This document shows positions 1 to 11,960 of a DNA stretch of 64,000 nt, in pieces (within the stretch, counting starts at the first letter, position 1; every line of letters starts with the position of its first letter). The stretch is from Ectocarpus siliculosus (taxonomy: Eukaryota; Sar; Phaeophyceae; Ectocarpales; Ectocarpaceae), in contig FN648398.1 of NCBI GenBank assembly GCA_000310025.1, positions 125,548 through 189,547 on the forward strand. The letters are read 5' to 3'. The notes beneath the pieces were generated by a model, which was given only the letters and a program-made list of their open reading frames with translations, was not told where the DNA came from and searched no databases. The position numbers and the translations under genes are program-made.

Positions 1-2329
1 TTTCTCAAGCTCGATTTCTCCACAACACACAGAATGGAGGTGCCGAAAAAGGTAGTTTGTGGGCACTGCTGTCTTGTCCAGAGCTTTCCGCCAACGTCTC
101 GTTTGATGTATGCATCCTCTTCGTCGTCTAGTACTCGAGCGATATAAATGGATCCGGGGTGTGTGAATACTCTTTTTCACCTGCGGTACAAGTCTGCATG
201 TAGTCTATCATCGCTGTACCGAGGAGGGGGGGCGCAATGGAATAGGTTGTGTAAGATATCACACCGAGTGTGCTTTGCTCAATCAAGTTCTCCACGACGA
301 AGATGATGCCATGGCCAAAATGATGAATTGTCGGAAGCTCTCAACGAGACGTTCCATTGCCGCCATGTTCTGACACCGCAACTTCGGCTTTGCAATAGAG
401 CTTTGAAAATCGGTCCAGTTGGTGTGTGTGGTGAAAGAATCTACTTGCAGCAAGTAAGTGTCGCTGAAGTTCTTGCCAAATGGAGGTTCCCTGACGACGC
501 CACCCGCGGGAACAAAGCTGCAATTCTTTGTACATTTCTTCGTGTAAAATAGTCAGCGACACAACCGTACCGTTGATCTTTTCTACGGTTGAGACCCTCT
601 GTCAATAGTCCTTCCAACTCAAAGAGACTACTCCGTCACTGGTGTTTATTCCAGGTGTTTCCAAACTGCGTCGCCGACAACTGCGACATCAGATTCTGTC
701 TCACCCACATCTTCACCATCGGATTCTGCGCGGGGCCGGCTGGCGGCATGTGAGGGGGTTGATATTCTCACCACAGTACTACTGTGCCACCAAGAACATG
801 CCACCAAGAACATGGCTGTTCATGGATTACTTGTCGATGTACAGCAACAGCAGCAAACATGAACTTATGGGTGCGTCCTTCTTGTCTGTAGTGCTGGGCA
901 GTGTGCGTCGGTGGTGCTTGCTTATTTGAGCCCTTTTTTCCACCCTCGTGTCGTTGTGGGTCAGGGGGTATTTGTGTGGACCAAGGCAAGACAACCTACT
1001 CGCCCCCTGGCATGCTACCGTATTTCTGGCACCAACGAGCCAGCACTGCAGGAAATGGCTGAACCAAATGCACGGTAGACGCCGATGCTACGGTAGTCGC
1101 GGCAGGCTACGGTCTACTCTCTGGGGTGTATTGCTGTGCGTAAGTGGGGACGCCGTGTGGTATCGAGGCGTCCCCCTTGCCCAAGAAGACGCACAGATTC
1201 TTCGGGATCTCAATGAAAGAGAGAAAAAAGAGAGATCAGATTCTCCCCCAAAAAACAGCAACACCCGGCGCACCCGCCCTCCCTTGGCGGCCGGTACCGT
1301 GGATCTAACCGTGGGTCTAACCCTTCTGCGGAACACACGATCTAACCCTCTTCCGCACAACACACACCCACATCTTGGGACAAGCAGCTTGGCAATAAAA
1401 AGAGAGGCGAGTATCTTGGATACAGAGCGGGGTTGTTGGTGGCGATAGGTATGGGTTGCCCGTGCTTGAAATAGTGCGGGCCGGGAGCACTGCGCTTGTG
1501 GGATATCTTGTGAGTGCTGTCGGGGGGTAAGATAAACTCGATATGAGCATCTGTGTGGACCCCGGCAGAAGGTCTTAAGGTAGCGGGCAAGCTCGAAGAG
1601 CAGGGTTGAAGGATACCTACATGGACCAATGGATGCAAAGACAGCTGAAGGTACAACATACGTACTATTGGGGACATTCACCTTCGACAACGTAGATGAA
1701 AATTTGGTAGGTAGACGAAGACGATGACAACTTTAGGTGTACGCGGCTCCGAGTGCGAAGGCTGCGAAGGTTCTGACATCAGGGCGACTCAATTATGAAT
1801 GTGTGTCGATCCATCGCGTGCACCCGCGCTGTGCCAAGCAAAGCCAAAGAGCGAAGCTCAAAACGATACCTGACGAAGCAGCCATAATACTGGAAAATCA
1901 ACAGCTTCTAGTCTAGGACCTGCTGAGTCAAGACGTAATACTAATACACAAACAGACACAACACAGTGGTTGATACAAGCAAGAGCATTCCTCGACTTAT
2001 GACAGAGCAAAAAAGCATGGCACGAAAACCGTTGTGCTGAACGCATTACTGACTTCGACCGTGAGCATCATGCGGTCGAAGCAACATTTTGCAAGGCAGA
2101 GTTGAGCACTTTGCACAACACGCACACGCCTGCTTTCCGTTACCACTTCCCCTGCAGCCCAATACCTGCACTCTCGTGATGCCTAGATCGCACTAGACAC
2201 AGCAATAATAGCGTAACACGCCGATGGGGATATCTTCTGTGACTGGACTTATTAAACCTCAACAGCTAGTTGGAGGTCCTATCTCAGTGATTATCTCGAT
2301 AACCTTCACCATGATCTGACCCAACTGAC
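1..2329. other. Left flank downstream of the last visible IFT80 exon; no exon assigned
   Basis: IFT80 is transcribed leftward, so its remaining exons (rest of the first WD40 propeller, second propeller, TPR-like tail) should lie here or beyond the left edge. I searched the minus strand for the expected continuation, an AHDG-like WD40 segment, and could not place one. Open stretches at about 1-180 (minus), 328-552 (plus), 1088-1690 (minus) and 640-750 have no domain I recognise and no convincing splice borders. A patch near 246-275 (TGTAAGATATCACACC) resembles the inner repeats of the element at 3954-4768. Confidence 0.4.
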
Positions 2330-5300
2330 CTGTACGCCCTTGATGGCTAGATCGCGCCCGGCTCCCACCACCACTGACTCCGAGTCAGGACTCCAAGCGA
2401 GCGCGTACAGGCTGTGACCGGTTTGCATCAAGGTGGATCGCAGATTGCCAGATCTCGACCAGATCTGCGAGCAAGGAAGGGGCGATACACCACGGTTGCG
2501 ACGGCGAGGGGGGAGGGCTCACTACTCTGAGTTTACGTTTGCGAGTGGGGGGGCTCTGTGGATTCCTGACTTTGGTTCGAGTTGAACAGAGGACACCCAA
2601 CCGAAGATTCAAAGATACGTGACGTGTGCGTATTCATCGGAGATAGAATAAGCATGGGAGGGGGCGGTGGGGGAGCGTAGGGTTTGGTAGGGAGGGTAGG
2701 ATAGGGTACTGATTTCGTTGGTTTCCCCCCGGCCTTTGTCTATTCTCCTCTCATCCCTTGCTAGGGTGAGCAACGATTCTCGCACCAACAGCTGTGATTA
2801 GTTATTATTCCTCTGTGTGTGTGGCTCTCTCTCTCTCTCTCGCTTTCTCCCTCTCGCTCCCCCCCCCCCCCTCCCCCTCGCTGTCGCTGTCGTTGCTGTG
2901 GTACCTTGACGTCTCCGTCTTCGCCGCAGGAGCACAGAGCGCTCCCGTCTGGGCTCCAGCGAATGCACACGACCGCCCCCATGTGCGCCGACACCTACAG
3001 GCAAAGAATCACACGGAGGTCCGCACAGAATAACCGGCGGCGGGAGGCAAGTGCCGTCAACGCAATATTGGTGGTGGCGGCGGTTTGACGCGACATGAGA
3101 AATGGTGGACGAAAGACTGAGAATGACCCTTTTCCCTCACCAGCCTACACTTGCGCTATGTAAGAAACGTTGTCGGACACAGACCACCTTGAAAAGCTAC
3201 TTGACGCACCTTTTTCTCTTCCCTCCCTGCCCGGGTGATGAGCCGTACGGTCCCGTCCGAGCACGCCGCGGCGAACAAGTCCGACGACCGCGCCCCGGAG
3301 CTCGGGAACCAGTCAACAGATGTCACGAAGGCATCCAGCCCGGTTACCTATTTCGGATGCGGCAGGGTGGCATGAATCAACCACCAAGCCGCAGCGAGGC
3401 GCCACCGTGTCTGTCAGGCCTTGGCTCTCGTCCCGTGGAGGGCAGTGTTTATGTTGGCCCCTTCGCCATTTGAGATACCGCTGTCGGGGTTCCCGGTGGT
3501 TTTGGACAAGAAAGAGCTTCGAAGAAAACGAGGGCGAATTGGTGTTGTTGCACGCAGCGGCTGTTTGGTGTCGTTGACCTTTCAGCAGAGTCTTGGAAGG
3601 GGTGGCTCTACCACAACACTGCATTTACCTGATATGTTTATTGTGTGCTCCAACTGGTCTCAGGGAGAGGAACCCTTCTGTGTGACCACGGGTTGGAGGA
3701 AAGGCACAAGTGCTGGGAGCGCTGGTTTGAAGTGAAGACAAAAAAAAGAACGGGCGGGCAGATCTACACACACCCGGCAGTCCCGCCTCCGGCAATATGG
3801 ACTTTTCGCCTAGGCATGTTGTTCATGGAAAAACGTTCGGAATGTATTCTCGTTTGCGAGACAGGTATAGTCTAGGTCTTATCGTCATCGTCGTCGTCGT
3901 CGTTGTTATCGTCGTCGTTATTGCTGCAAATACACTGTTCTGGCCGCTCTATACCGTAAGTGACACAAGATACCACACCCGTGTCATAAAATGTTTCGAG
4001 GTCCAAAAGTTATCACACGGGTGCGGTATTCTGTAGGGGGTGTGATATCTTGCGTGACACGTGTGTTGCGTTCACAGGCCGCCACCCCGCAGGGGGTGTG
4101 ATAAAGATGGGTTGTGATATTGTCACCCGCGAAATGAATAAAGTGCGCCGACACGCCCTACCGGGGGTGTGATAACAAAGGGGTGTGATGGTTTCTCGAT
4201 TGCGGGTGAGGTTGTGCGGGCCTCTATGGCGGGTGGTGTAGCTGCCTTTCCGGCTGCAGGGTGGTGTCGTGCAGGCCTCAGCAGCCCGGTGCCAGGCACA
4301 GCAGGTGTTGTTGCGGGAGTATCAGCAGTACGTTCTGCTGCGCGGGCCTCAGAGGCACGGGCGGTGGAAGGCACAGCGGGCGCTGCGGGTGTTCTCAGGG
4401 GCCGCAGAAAAATAACGTACTTGGGCGTGGCGCCGCCGCTGGATTCTGACTCACTGCAGTCAGAGCCGCGATGCTTTCAGCAGTGTCGTGTGCTTCGTTG
4501 ATCTCCTCGATGGTGTCGGTCGCCAGAGCTTTAGAGCAGGGTTGCGTGCGCTTTGTGCGTGATCACGCCCTACCACACTCGGGTGTGCTAGGGGGCTCCG
4601 TGATATATGCTTGCGGCTCAACTTAGGGGGTGTGCTATCTTCCGTGACCGTGTAATATGTCGGTACTTTTCTCAAGGGTTCAAACAAATATCACACGTGT
4701 GGTTTTCTGTACATTTTCGTTAGGGGTGTGGTATTTTCTGTGGGTGTGGTATCTTGTGTCACCTACGGTATTCAACTCCTTGCAGTTTCTACAGTTTCTC
4801 GGCTACTTATGGAAGGCCAAGAAACAATTTGCTATGGTCACAAGCAAAAAAGAAACGAGGTGCACACAAAACAGGGAGAGATCCTGGCTGAGGACCCCAC
4901 CTTCGCGGAGAAGTCAGCACACATTCGTACAGAAAACGCAAGCACTGCTTGTACTGCTGTAAACACCGAGAGCACACGTGGCACACAGCTGCGGTATCAA
5001 TGCACTTCACCGTATTCATGTTGAAAACAAGCACCCTTGGGTTCGGGTATCGGAATCAAAGTACGAACACATCGGAGAGCCTCAGGCGAAACAAAACGCG
5101 CGATGCACTTCAGGTCATGACACATGACACGGACAGGGCACACCTAGCATGCAGCAGTCAGGAACTCGAGAAAGGCGGCGGAACATCAGCTGTGCTGTGG
5201 GCGTAAGCCGTAGATGTTCCTTTGAGCGCAGGCGGCCGATCGTGGTCATCGCTGCTCATTCGAAGTGGAGCATGCATGCCACTGCTGTACTGCAAGCCAA

Positions 5301-5783
5301 GAACGCACAAGACAGGGAGTAAGCTTCTGGTGGGTGTCTGAGATATGGGCAGAAAGCTGTGCGTGCTTGCCATTGTTTGCCACTCTCCCCGCGTTGTCTG
5401 ATACGACTTGCGTTTGCGTTGTGGGAGGTCCTTCAGGGGTGGCGGTCGCGTGAATATCGGGATTTCCTTCCAAAACAGAGGCAGGCAACACCTCGAGAGA
5501 CTTCGGGCTTGTATCCACGCAAGGTCTGGAGGTAGCGCCGCACAACACGAAAGCGCACACACAAGATCGCCCCCCCAAACTCCACTGGCTGTCTCGTTCG
5601 TTCAATAGTAGGGGAGTGTCAGTCAGCACTCGCGCGCACCTTTCCTGCTGGATCGCCGGAGCCGTCCCAGCGGTGAACGGTGTTGTCGTCCGACATGGAG
5701 TACAGCTCATTGTCCGGCGTCCAGGCTACGGCCGTCACCATCTCCTTGTGCACCCCCGTGCGGCACTTGACCTCCAGCTTCAT
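2330..5783 (-). CDS. IFT80: IFT80, intraflagellar transport complex B protein, N-terminal part (4 exons)
   Basis: IFT80 is a WD40 subunit of the IFT-B complex that carries cargo along the axoneme. Exons on the minus strand are 5783-5640, 3347-3210, 2994-2905 and 2464-2330, all phase 0 with GT-AG borders; together they give 169 residues. The first exon contains VAWTPDNELYSMSDDN, matching the family N-terminus (WTTAEELYSCSDD in animals). The second has VDWFPSSG and CSDGTVRLITR, the third CIRWSPDGSALCSCGEDGDV, and the fourth IWSRSGNLRSTLMQTG then LAWSPDSE, all collinear with IFT80 WD40 repeats. The ATG at 5783 is chosen because family homology starts there. The protein is incomplete: the last visible exon ends at a GTCAGT donor at 2329. 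Intron 1 (2.3 kb) holds a SINE fragment and an inverted-repeat element. The gene is divergent from SSNA1. Confidence 0.88.
3661..3750 (+). repeat. 5'-truncated SINE 3' end, inside IFT80 intron 1
   Basis: About 90 bases match the 3' end of the SINE copies at 58264-58575 and 11961-12275. Shared blocks include CTTCTGTGTGACCACGGGTT, a GGCACNAGTGCTG segment, and GAAGTGAAGACA followed by an A-rich tail. The tRNA-like head is missing, as expected for a 5'-truncated insertion or an eroded copy. It is antisense to IFT80. Confidence 0.75.
3954..4768. mobile_element. Non-autonomous inverted-repeat DNA element (MITE-like), 815 bp, flanked by TA
   Basis: The left end (3951-3980) and the reverse complement of the right end (4741-4770) agree at 29 of 30 bases, including GTGACACAAGATACCACACC. 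If the element is taken as CCGTA...TACGG it is flanked on both sides by TA (3952-3953 and 4769-4770), the target duplication typical of Tc1/mariner-like elements. Inside, the block GGGGTGTGATATCTT and variants recur in both orientations (near 4010, 4038, 4090, 4165, 4185, 4570, 4622 and 4720). I see no transposase, so a transposase elsewhere would have to mobilise it. It lies in IFT80 intron 1. Confidence 0.75.
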
Positions 5784-8653
5784 GGTCCTGGCAGCGTGGT
5801 GTGAGCTACGATGAAACAAGTCTTGAGAAAATACTGAAGATCGTGTGTGTGCTGGGCCAATGTGCTGCCCACCGAACCAGCGGCCGGTGGGTAGGAGGTA
5901 TTTGGTGTCTCCCCTTTAGCTACCGGTATTTCAGCTCCTACGTTGTGGAACTCCTCTTTAGCTCCTTGCCTGTAGTTGCGAGTAAGACGTGGCAAGAGAT
6001 GGGGAGAGACAGACAGACATGGAGAAGGGGTGCAGATCCCGAGAATTGTGAAACGGTTCAGGAGGTTGCGCCGCACACCGCCGACCATCATCCCATCATA
6101 GACTACACCTTGAAGGCTTGGAGGGGCAAAAGCTGGACAGGCAACGAGTACCGAACGATATCCAGCCGGAAACCCTTGGTTCTTCTGCTGTGCTATAGTA
6201 CTTCTCGGCGATTGCTCGACCCTTGAAGTCAGCAGGCAGGCCGGCGGCGGATTTCGGTGACGGACGTGAACACTTTCTGGCGAAAACAGAAGAGAGATAG
6301 TCCACCTACACGCGTGTTCACCTGCAAGGCATAGAGACAGGGGCGCTTGGATACACAGCTGCCCGCTCGGACCTAAAGGTGTGAGGGAGCCCCGCGTGGT
6401 TGTTCGGCCTTCGTCGGGCTTGTGTTCAAGGTGTCTGGAGACTGTCTGCCAAGTGCAATGTGTCACCCTATCTCTCGATGCGGGGTTGCAGCAGCCAAAG
6501 CCACAGCACCGAAGTTATGCCATGCTACTGCTGTACAAGCTGCACAGACGTGGCAAGGCGAACAGCTGCAGGCTGTGTCTATGCGAGGCCACCTCTATAG
6601 CTCTTGGTTTAAGCCCACCACAGCAGTCGTATAGTAAATCACAACAAGCACACGACATGCGGTTATGCAAATTTGAATTTGTGTATACCACGAGGAGAGA
6701 GAAAAGAGACGGGAACCCGCCGCGCGCGGTGCCCGGACAGGCGTTGTCACGTATTCAATGCTGACCAATGCAGCAGGCCCTAGAAGGGCCACCTATCATA
6801 TGCAGACTTAGTAGTACTGCAACAGGGGTGTTTCAACTGGTAGTCATCTTCGGCTTAGGTGATGCAGTCTAACCCCCAAAATAGGCCGTCATTGCATACC
6901 GTATCACATCACCAGATAGAGGGTCAAACTTATTGTACGTTGGATAACACCCTGGTTTCCGAGCGGGGCGTGGTTGCTGCTGTGTTACATGGTAGGTGTT
7001 GCTGCTGCTACTCGCGTTCTACACGGCCATCTCGACGGTATGCGTATGTAGTGGAATTGTGCTCCATCACCGACTAGTGTTGCAGCCTGTGTGCCATTGT
7101 TGCATAGTGCTTCACGGTTAATATCTCAGTAAGACCTGAAGACCTGAAGCTATGTAGCCGTTTCGGTGTGAGCGCGTGTTGGACAAAATTGGGAGGATGT
7201 CAACGCGGTGTCGAAGGGGCATCAGCAACGAGTTTTTTTCTCTGTGGGACCAGTCCAACCTACAGCAGTAGGACGCAAGAATCCGCGACACACAGCGCCT
7301 AATCCCCGCGAAACAATGTCTTCCATGTGCAACTACGGACCACCGAACCACCGCACCACAATCACGGGACCGCCTTGTCCCAATGGTGGCATCATGTATA
7401 TGTAGAGAAATGGGGTGTTCCTGCTGCTCGCCTACCAGTCAGCTGTGACTGTTACAGCAGTAGTTGCGGTAGCCCCGATTTCGTTCATCGCAAGGTGCGG
7501 CAACAGGAAAGCCAAGAATGCAAGCGCTGATTTCGAAACGGTTGTTTTTTTCCCAAAACATTGCGTCCAAGAGCCTCTCCTAAGGAGGGTCAGCTTCTTG
7601 GGATCAGGGTGTCTGAGCCCCCATTTGATGTACCCAAACCCCCAATCCGGAGAGACAGAGTGTCGCTTGTGACGCTCGCTCGCAACTCCGGCGGGTGATG
7701 GCTTTACGATTGCATCACATGAGAGTTGTTGAGCGATGGCGACCTGCCGCCCTATCAACCAGCATGTGTGGTGACGGTCTACACGGCCAGGGATGAATGG
7801 CTCGGGTGGAGGCTGGTGTTGAAGTTGTGTTTGCCGTTGTGCCGAGAGGAAGGTGGAGAATTACCAGCCCGCTCTATCTGTGCGTTGCCTTGGCCTACGC
7901 TCATTTTGTCGTACATGTAGCTTTCAAAATCAAGTTGCTAGACCCTCTTCGATATGATGCATGTACTGTGTGAGACAATGAGGTACAGGACGATCCCTCA
8001 GGCGCATACCCAGCGTACTTGGATCATTTTTGGAGCACATCGGCACATCAGCAAACGCTAGCCCAATTTAACAAGCGGTACAACAAAAACAGTCGTTATC
8101 AACCAAGAGCAGTAACAGAAAACACAGCAAGAACATGATGGGTTATATCACTGTCGCCCCGCAGCTCGTGTTTGCTGTCGACAAGCGGGAGGGAGAGAGA
8201 GATCATAGTTTTGCCAAGGTGGTTGTAGACAAGAAACCGTCACCCGTCCAGCTATGGTTGCCACGGTGGAGTACGTACGTAACCTCCACGACACATACGA
8301 GGTTAGTGTAGGAGATCACGCCGTTCCGTCGCTTTTTTCGGAGTAGTAGCCACGGAGTCTTGCACAAGACTTGATGGCGTGACGTATGTATTGCCTGTAC
8401 TCACACCACGTGTTTTCGGACACGCGACGAAAGCTGCACTTCTGTACGTTTGGGGTACAAAAGCTATATGCAACTCGGACGTGCTAAACTACTGTGTTCC
8501 GAATTTATACTTTCAAATCTTGATTCAACGAGCCGCAATTTGTGTCCGTACCTTTGATTTCGCCCTTTTTTTGTCATTTTCCTTGTGATTTTTATATTTA
8601 TTGTTGTCATTCGGTGCTTCGTTCCTCTCGCCCTCTCCAGGGCCGTAGCGGGC
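5784..8653. other. Divergent spacer between IFT80 and SSNA1
   Basis: About 2.9 kb separate the two start codons, so both promoters should be here. I see no further exon with family similarity. The motif TACAGCAGTA or its complement occurs at about 6525-6534, 7261-7270 and 7453-7462. A polypyrimidine tract ending CCCTCTCCAG at 8640 just before the SSNA1 start codon suggests an intron in the SSNA1 5' UTR, so the real transcription start may lie well upstream. No clear TATA box could be chosen. Confidence 0.45.
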
Positions 8654-10686
8654 ATGGCGCAACAGGGGGCCACACTTCAAAACTATAACAACGAGCTGGT
8701 GAAGTGCATTGAGGACTTGAGGGAAAAGCGGGAAGAGGTTAGTGATTCGTCATGGTGGTCATCATATTCGCGTTTTTTTTTTTTGTTCTTGTCGTCGTCG
8801 TTACTGCCAAAGTTGTCGCCGTTGCCGTTGGTGCATCGGCGTTTATATTTGTGGCATGCCCATACGCTATTGATGTCATTCGTTTGTTTTTTGTTGGGCT
8901 TGCCTTAGCTGCAGGGCCAATGACGGTTCGAACTGTTCAGGGGTTGTGCAGCATCGCTCACGGATCAGCAAAGCTCACCCGAATCGTTTTGATTGCCGTG
9001 GGGAGAGTGGCCACAAGTTTGGGCATGAGTGGATGTAGTTGTGATCGATGTAGACCAGGCTCGGGGCGTTTCGTTTCGAGGAACGTTGCAACAGCCAGGG
9101 TCGACAGGCCTGGTTTGAAGAGGCATGATTTGCTCTATCCAACAAGATGAAGCATCCCGAACTCTCGCGTGTTGTGTGATAAACGATGGCTTCGCTTCAT
9201 GTGCACACACAAATCGAAGATTTCGCAATGTTGTGTCAGACCCGATTTCGTCGCAATTAGCATAGCTAGTCTGAACCTCAACCTTAGGCCTACCCGACGC
9301 TGGCTTGGCGACGAAAAGGGAGGTTTGTTTGGCGCGCTGCAAACTCCAATATGTTACTGGATTCAAATTTCAAACCACAGAGAGTCGTACGGCTCGGTCG
9401 CGAAGAACGAGTTTTTTTCAAGCCGAAACACGTGGTTTTCAACCAAGAGCCATTCTGCTCCCCCCCCCAATAGCCTGCAAACAGCTACAGCCTCTCGTTG
9501 TTGATAGCTTGGTACCATGAGCACGCCTCCTACTTCGTGCGGGGGGTGGTGAATTTGTAGCGACACAACAGTGCCAAAGAGCAACTTGGTGGACGTCCTA
9601 CGTGAAGGCTGGAAGGACAGAGCTTCAATAACACGGAAGATCTTTCTGTCGGGACGAGTAGGACCGGTGGTTAACCAGCTCGAAAGGCGTGCCAAGTAAA
9701 TTGTCAAGTATCAAGTATCTACGGCACACAACTAAAGTACTACTTCCCCAACCTCTCTTTTCTCCGCATGTACCACCCTGGTGGTTCTGAACAGGTCAAC
9801 CGGCAGATCTTAAAGGAGGAGGAGGAGAAGGCCAAGATTCAGAAGGACTTGAGCATCTTGACGGACCGGCTGAGCAAGATCAATGAGAGCCTAGCCCGAA
9901 AGGTCCAAGCTAGAAATGAGTACGACCGCACCGTGCAAGAGACAGAGGTTAGTTGGAACCTAAAGGGGCTGTGTTTGTGCTTGGGGGTTCCTTCCTTTTT
10001 TCCGTTTGGTCTTGGTTCCTCAAGCGGTAAACTGGAAGTTGAAGGGCGGTGGTTATTCTTGGTATAATTGTCCATGTCTTCTTCTGGTTTGGTCGTGTTT
10101 CCTCAAGAAATACTCTATTCGTTCGTGATGGCACTGCTATAACGACAATGCGGAGGCACGGCTTAGGGTAGACGCGAAAAAAAAGAAAGTGATTTTCCTT
10201 TGCTAGAAAGGGAGGCGTGTCGTTCACCAGCGCGCAGCAGTGCTCTCCCTCTTCAGCTTGTGTTGCGGTCAACCCGCAAGACCTGTCTCTGCTGCTGATT
10301 ACCGCTCGTCAACCGCGCTCGCCTGCAGTCGTCGCCCGCGATTAAAAAACAAACGGTTAAGAAACAAAGGCAGGCTCAGATTTTGGTGATGAATAAGAAA
10401 AGTCGACTAAGAAACACACCTCAGAAGTGGATCCTACACTAAACTCGATATGATGACTACTGCATATATGCTCGACGACAGCAGTGGTGGCGAAAGAAAT
10501 AATCGAGCCTTGACACCAAGTTGATGTTTCTTTATCGCGGGTGCTGACGAACTGCTGTATTTCCATCCTATCCCACTGTTCAAACAGGCGGCGTACATGA
10601 AGATCCTCGAAAGCTCGCAGACCTTGCTGCACGTACTGAAACGCGAGACTGTCAACTTGACCAAGAAGAAGCAGGCGTCGGCGTAG
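8654..10686 (+). CDS. SSNA1: SSNA1 (NA14/DIP13) basal-body and microtubule coiled-coil protein, 3 exons
   Basis: SSNA1 is a short coiled-coil protein of centrioles, basal bodies and axonemal microtubules; the Chlamydomonas homologue is DIP13. Exons are 8654-8737, 9795-9947 and 10588-10686, all phase 0 with GT-AG introns, giving 111 residues against about 119 in human. The start reads [20 protein letters not shown], nearly identical to the family N-terminus. Exon 2 has [20 protein letters not shown] and [11 protein letters not shown]; exon 3 has [20 protein letters not shown] and a Lys-rich tail ending in TAG. The whole protein is predicted to be one long heptad-repeat helix. Intron 2 carries a small inverted-repeat element. 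The gene is head to head with IFT80, another ciliary gene. I am very sure of the identity. Confidence 0.96.
10332..10544. mobile_element. Short inverted-repeat (MITE-like) element in SSNA1 intron 2, about 213 bp
   Basis: The left end TCGCCCGCGATTAAAAAAC pairs imperfectly with the right end GTTTCTTTATCGCGGGTGC. Both ends resemble the termini of the element at 11667-11957 (GCGCCCGCAATTAAGAAA). The inside has several TAAGAAA-like blocks, also shared with that copy. It has no coding capacity and I could not define a target duplication. Confidence 0.6.
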
Positions 10687-11666
10687 TGACAGGCGGCTTT
10701 GGACTTGAACTCGGGCTGTTCGTTAGCTTTCTGGCTGCACAACGGATTATTCCGAGCAAGGGATCTCGCGGAGATATTCAGCAGAAGCCGAAGCCTGCTG
10801 TTTCAGGGTGTGTATATTTTTGCTCTGATTGAAAGATCTTTTCGAGCTATTGTTTCTGCCTGGGCTCCTCGTAACGAACAGCAGTCTTATGCTACCAATA
10901 CCTCATCCAAGAAACTTGTAGCCCGCGGTTTTGAGGCATCCCTTGGGAGGGTCGGGGGTATTGATAGCTAGACGAGTCGTTTTCGATGATTTTTGGAAAC
11001 TTTATGTCAGTCGACAGCAGTATTGCAGAATCGAAGCGGCTGCTACCTTTATAGTCAGAATTTGGAACAAGTGGGCGGTGTAACCGGGGTCGTGGTGGTG
11101 CCAATGAAACCGATAATTGTTGCAACGCGATTAGTCCTGTGTCACACGTCGATTTGCTGACTGGCGCCCCTCCCCCCACCAGTTGTTTTTTTCGTCATCT
11201 GTTTTACTTACCGCGGGGTGCTCAAGGTAGGAAGGTACTACGGGTCGGAAGGTGCTGCCTATACTTTCCCTTGATTTGGCTTTCAGTATTGGGGGGAGAA
11301 CTCGACTCTACTGCGTCTATCGCTCAAGTCACCCTGATGCCTCCGGTGGATTTCCATGGACGGCGGGAGGAGCAACGCGCGCCTCTGCTGTTGTTGAAAA
11401 TGCAGAGTATGTAGTTCGTCGCATTGTCTGTAATTCGCCGCTCTGGGTGCCAGCTGTATGGCTTTCAATTTTCTTCCAGTTTCTCCTTTCTAAATCTGCA
11501 ATAGATGGTGGGCGACGTCTGTCTGTTTGGAGTTTGGAGCGATTTCGTGTTTGGTATGCATGCTTCTTCGAGGCGGGCGGTATGCAACAGCAGTTCTTCG
11601 TCCCGTTCGACCGTACAGCAGTAGCCCACCAGATGTGTGGCCCTACACACACTACTGCTACAGTTT
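10687..11666. other. Spacer after SSNA1; nothing supported
   Basis: No exon with recognisable homology. The longest open stretch on the plus strand (11252-11680) has no domain, runs into the inverted repeat of the next element, and has base composition like the surrounding spacer, so I treat it as chance. Motif copies CAGCAGTA occur at about 11015 and 11616. Confidence 0.4.
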
Positions 11667-11957
11667 GCGCCCGCAATTAAGAAATAATTTGTTCAGAAAA
11701 ATTGAGGCTCACTTTTCCACGAAAAATAAGAAAACAGGGTCAAGAAACATAGCTCAGTCTGGGTCACACAATAAGAAATGTCTCAAAAAGCAGAGAAAAT
11801 AAGAAATTGCCGATTATTTAAGAAATTCAGCACGATTTGGCGGCACCAAAAATAAGAAACTTCACATTAGAAATTGAACGACTACGCTGAATTTGTAGCC
11901 CATAATAATAGGAATTCGAGGCTGGACCTGAAATAAGCGTTTCTTAATTGCGGGCGC
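11667..11957. mobile_element. Short inverted-repeat (MITE-like) element, 291 bp, TAAGAAA-rich
   Basis: It is bounded by GCGCCCGCAATTAAGAAA at 11667 and its exact reverse complement ending at 11957. The interior is AT-rich and repeats AATAAGAAA or TTAAGAAA about eight times. There is no open frame of note. A diverged relative lies in SSNA1 intron 2. The right end directly touches the oligo-T (A-tail) end of the SINE that follows, so one of the two inserted at or beside the edge of the other. Confidence 0.75.
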
Positions 11958-11960
11958 TAA

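Noticed and set aside
11252-11680. 142-codon plus-strand frame
   Set aside because: No domain, no splice context, and it ends inside the inverted repeat of the neighbouring element.
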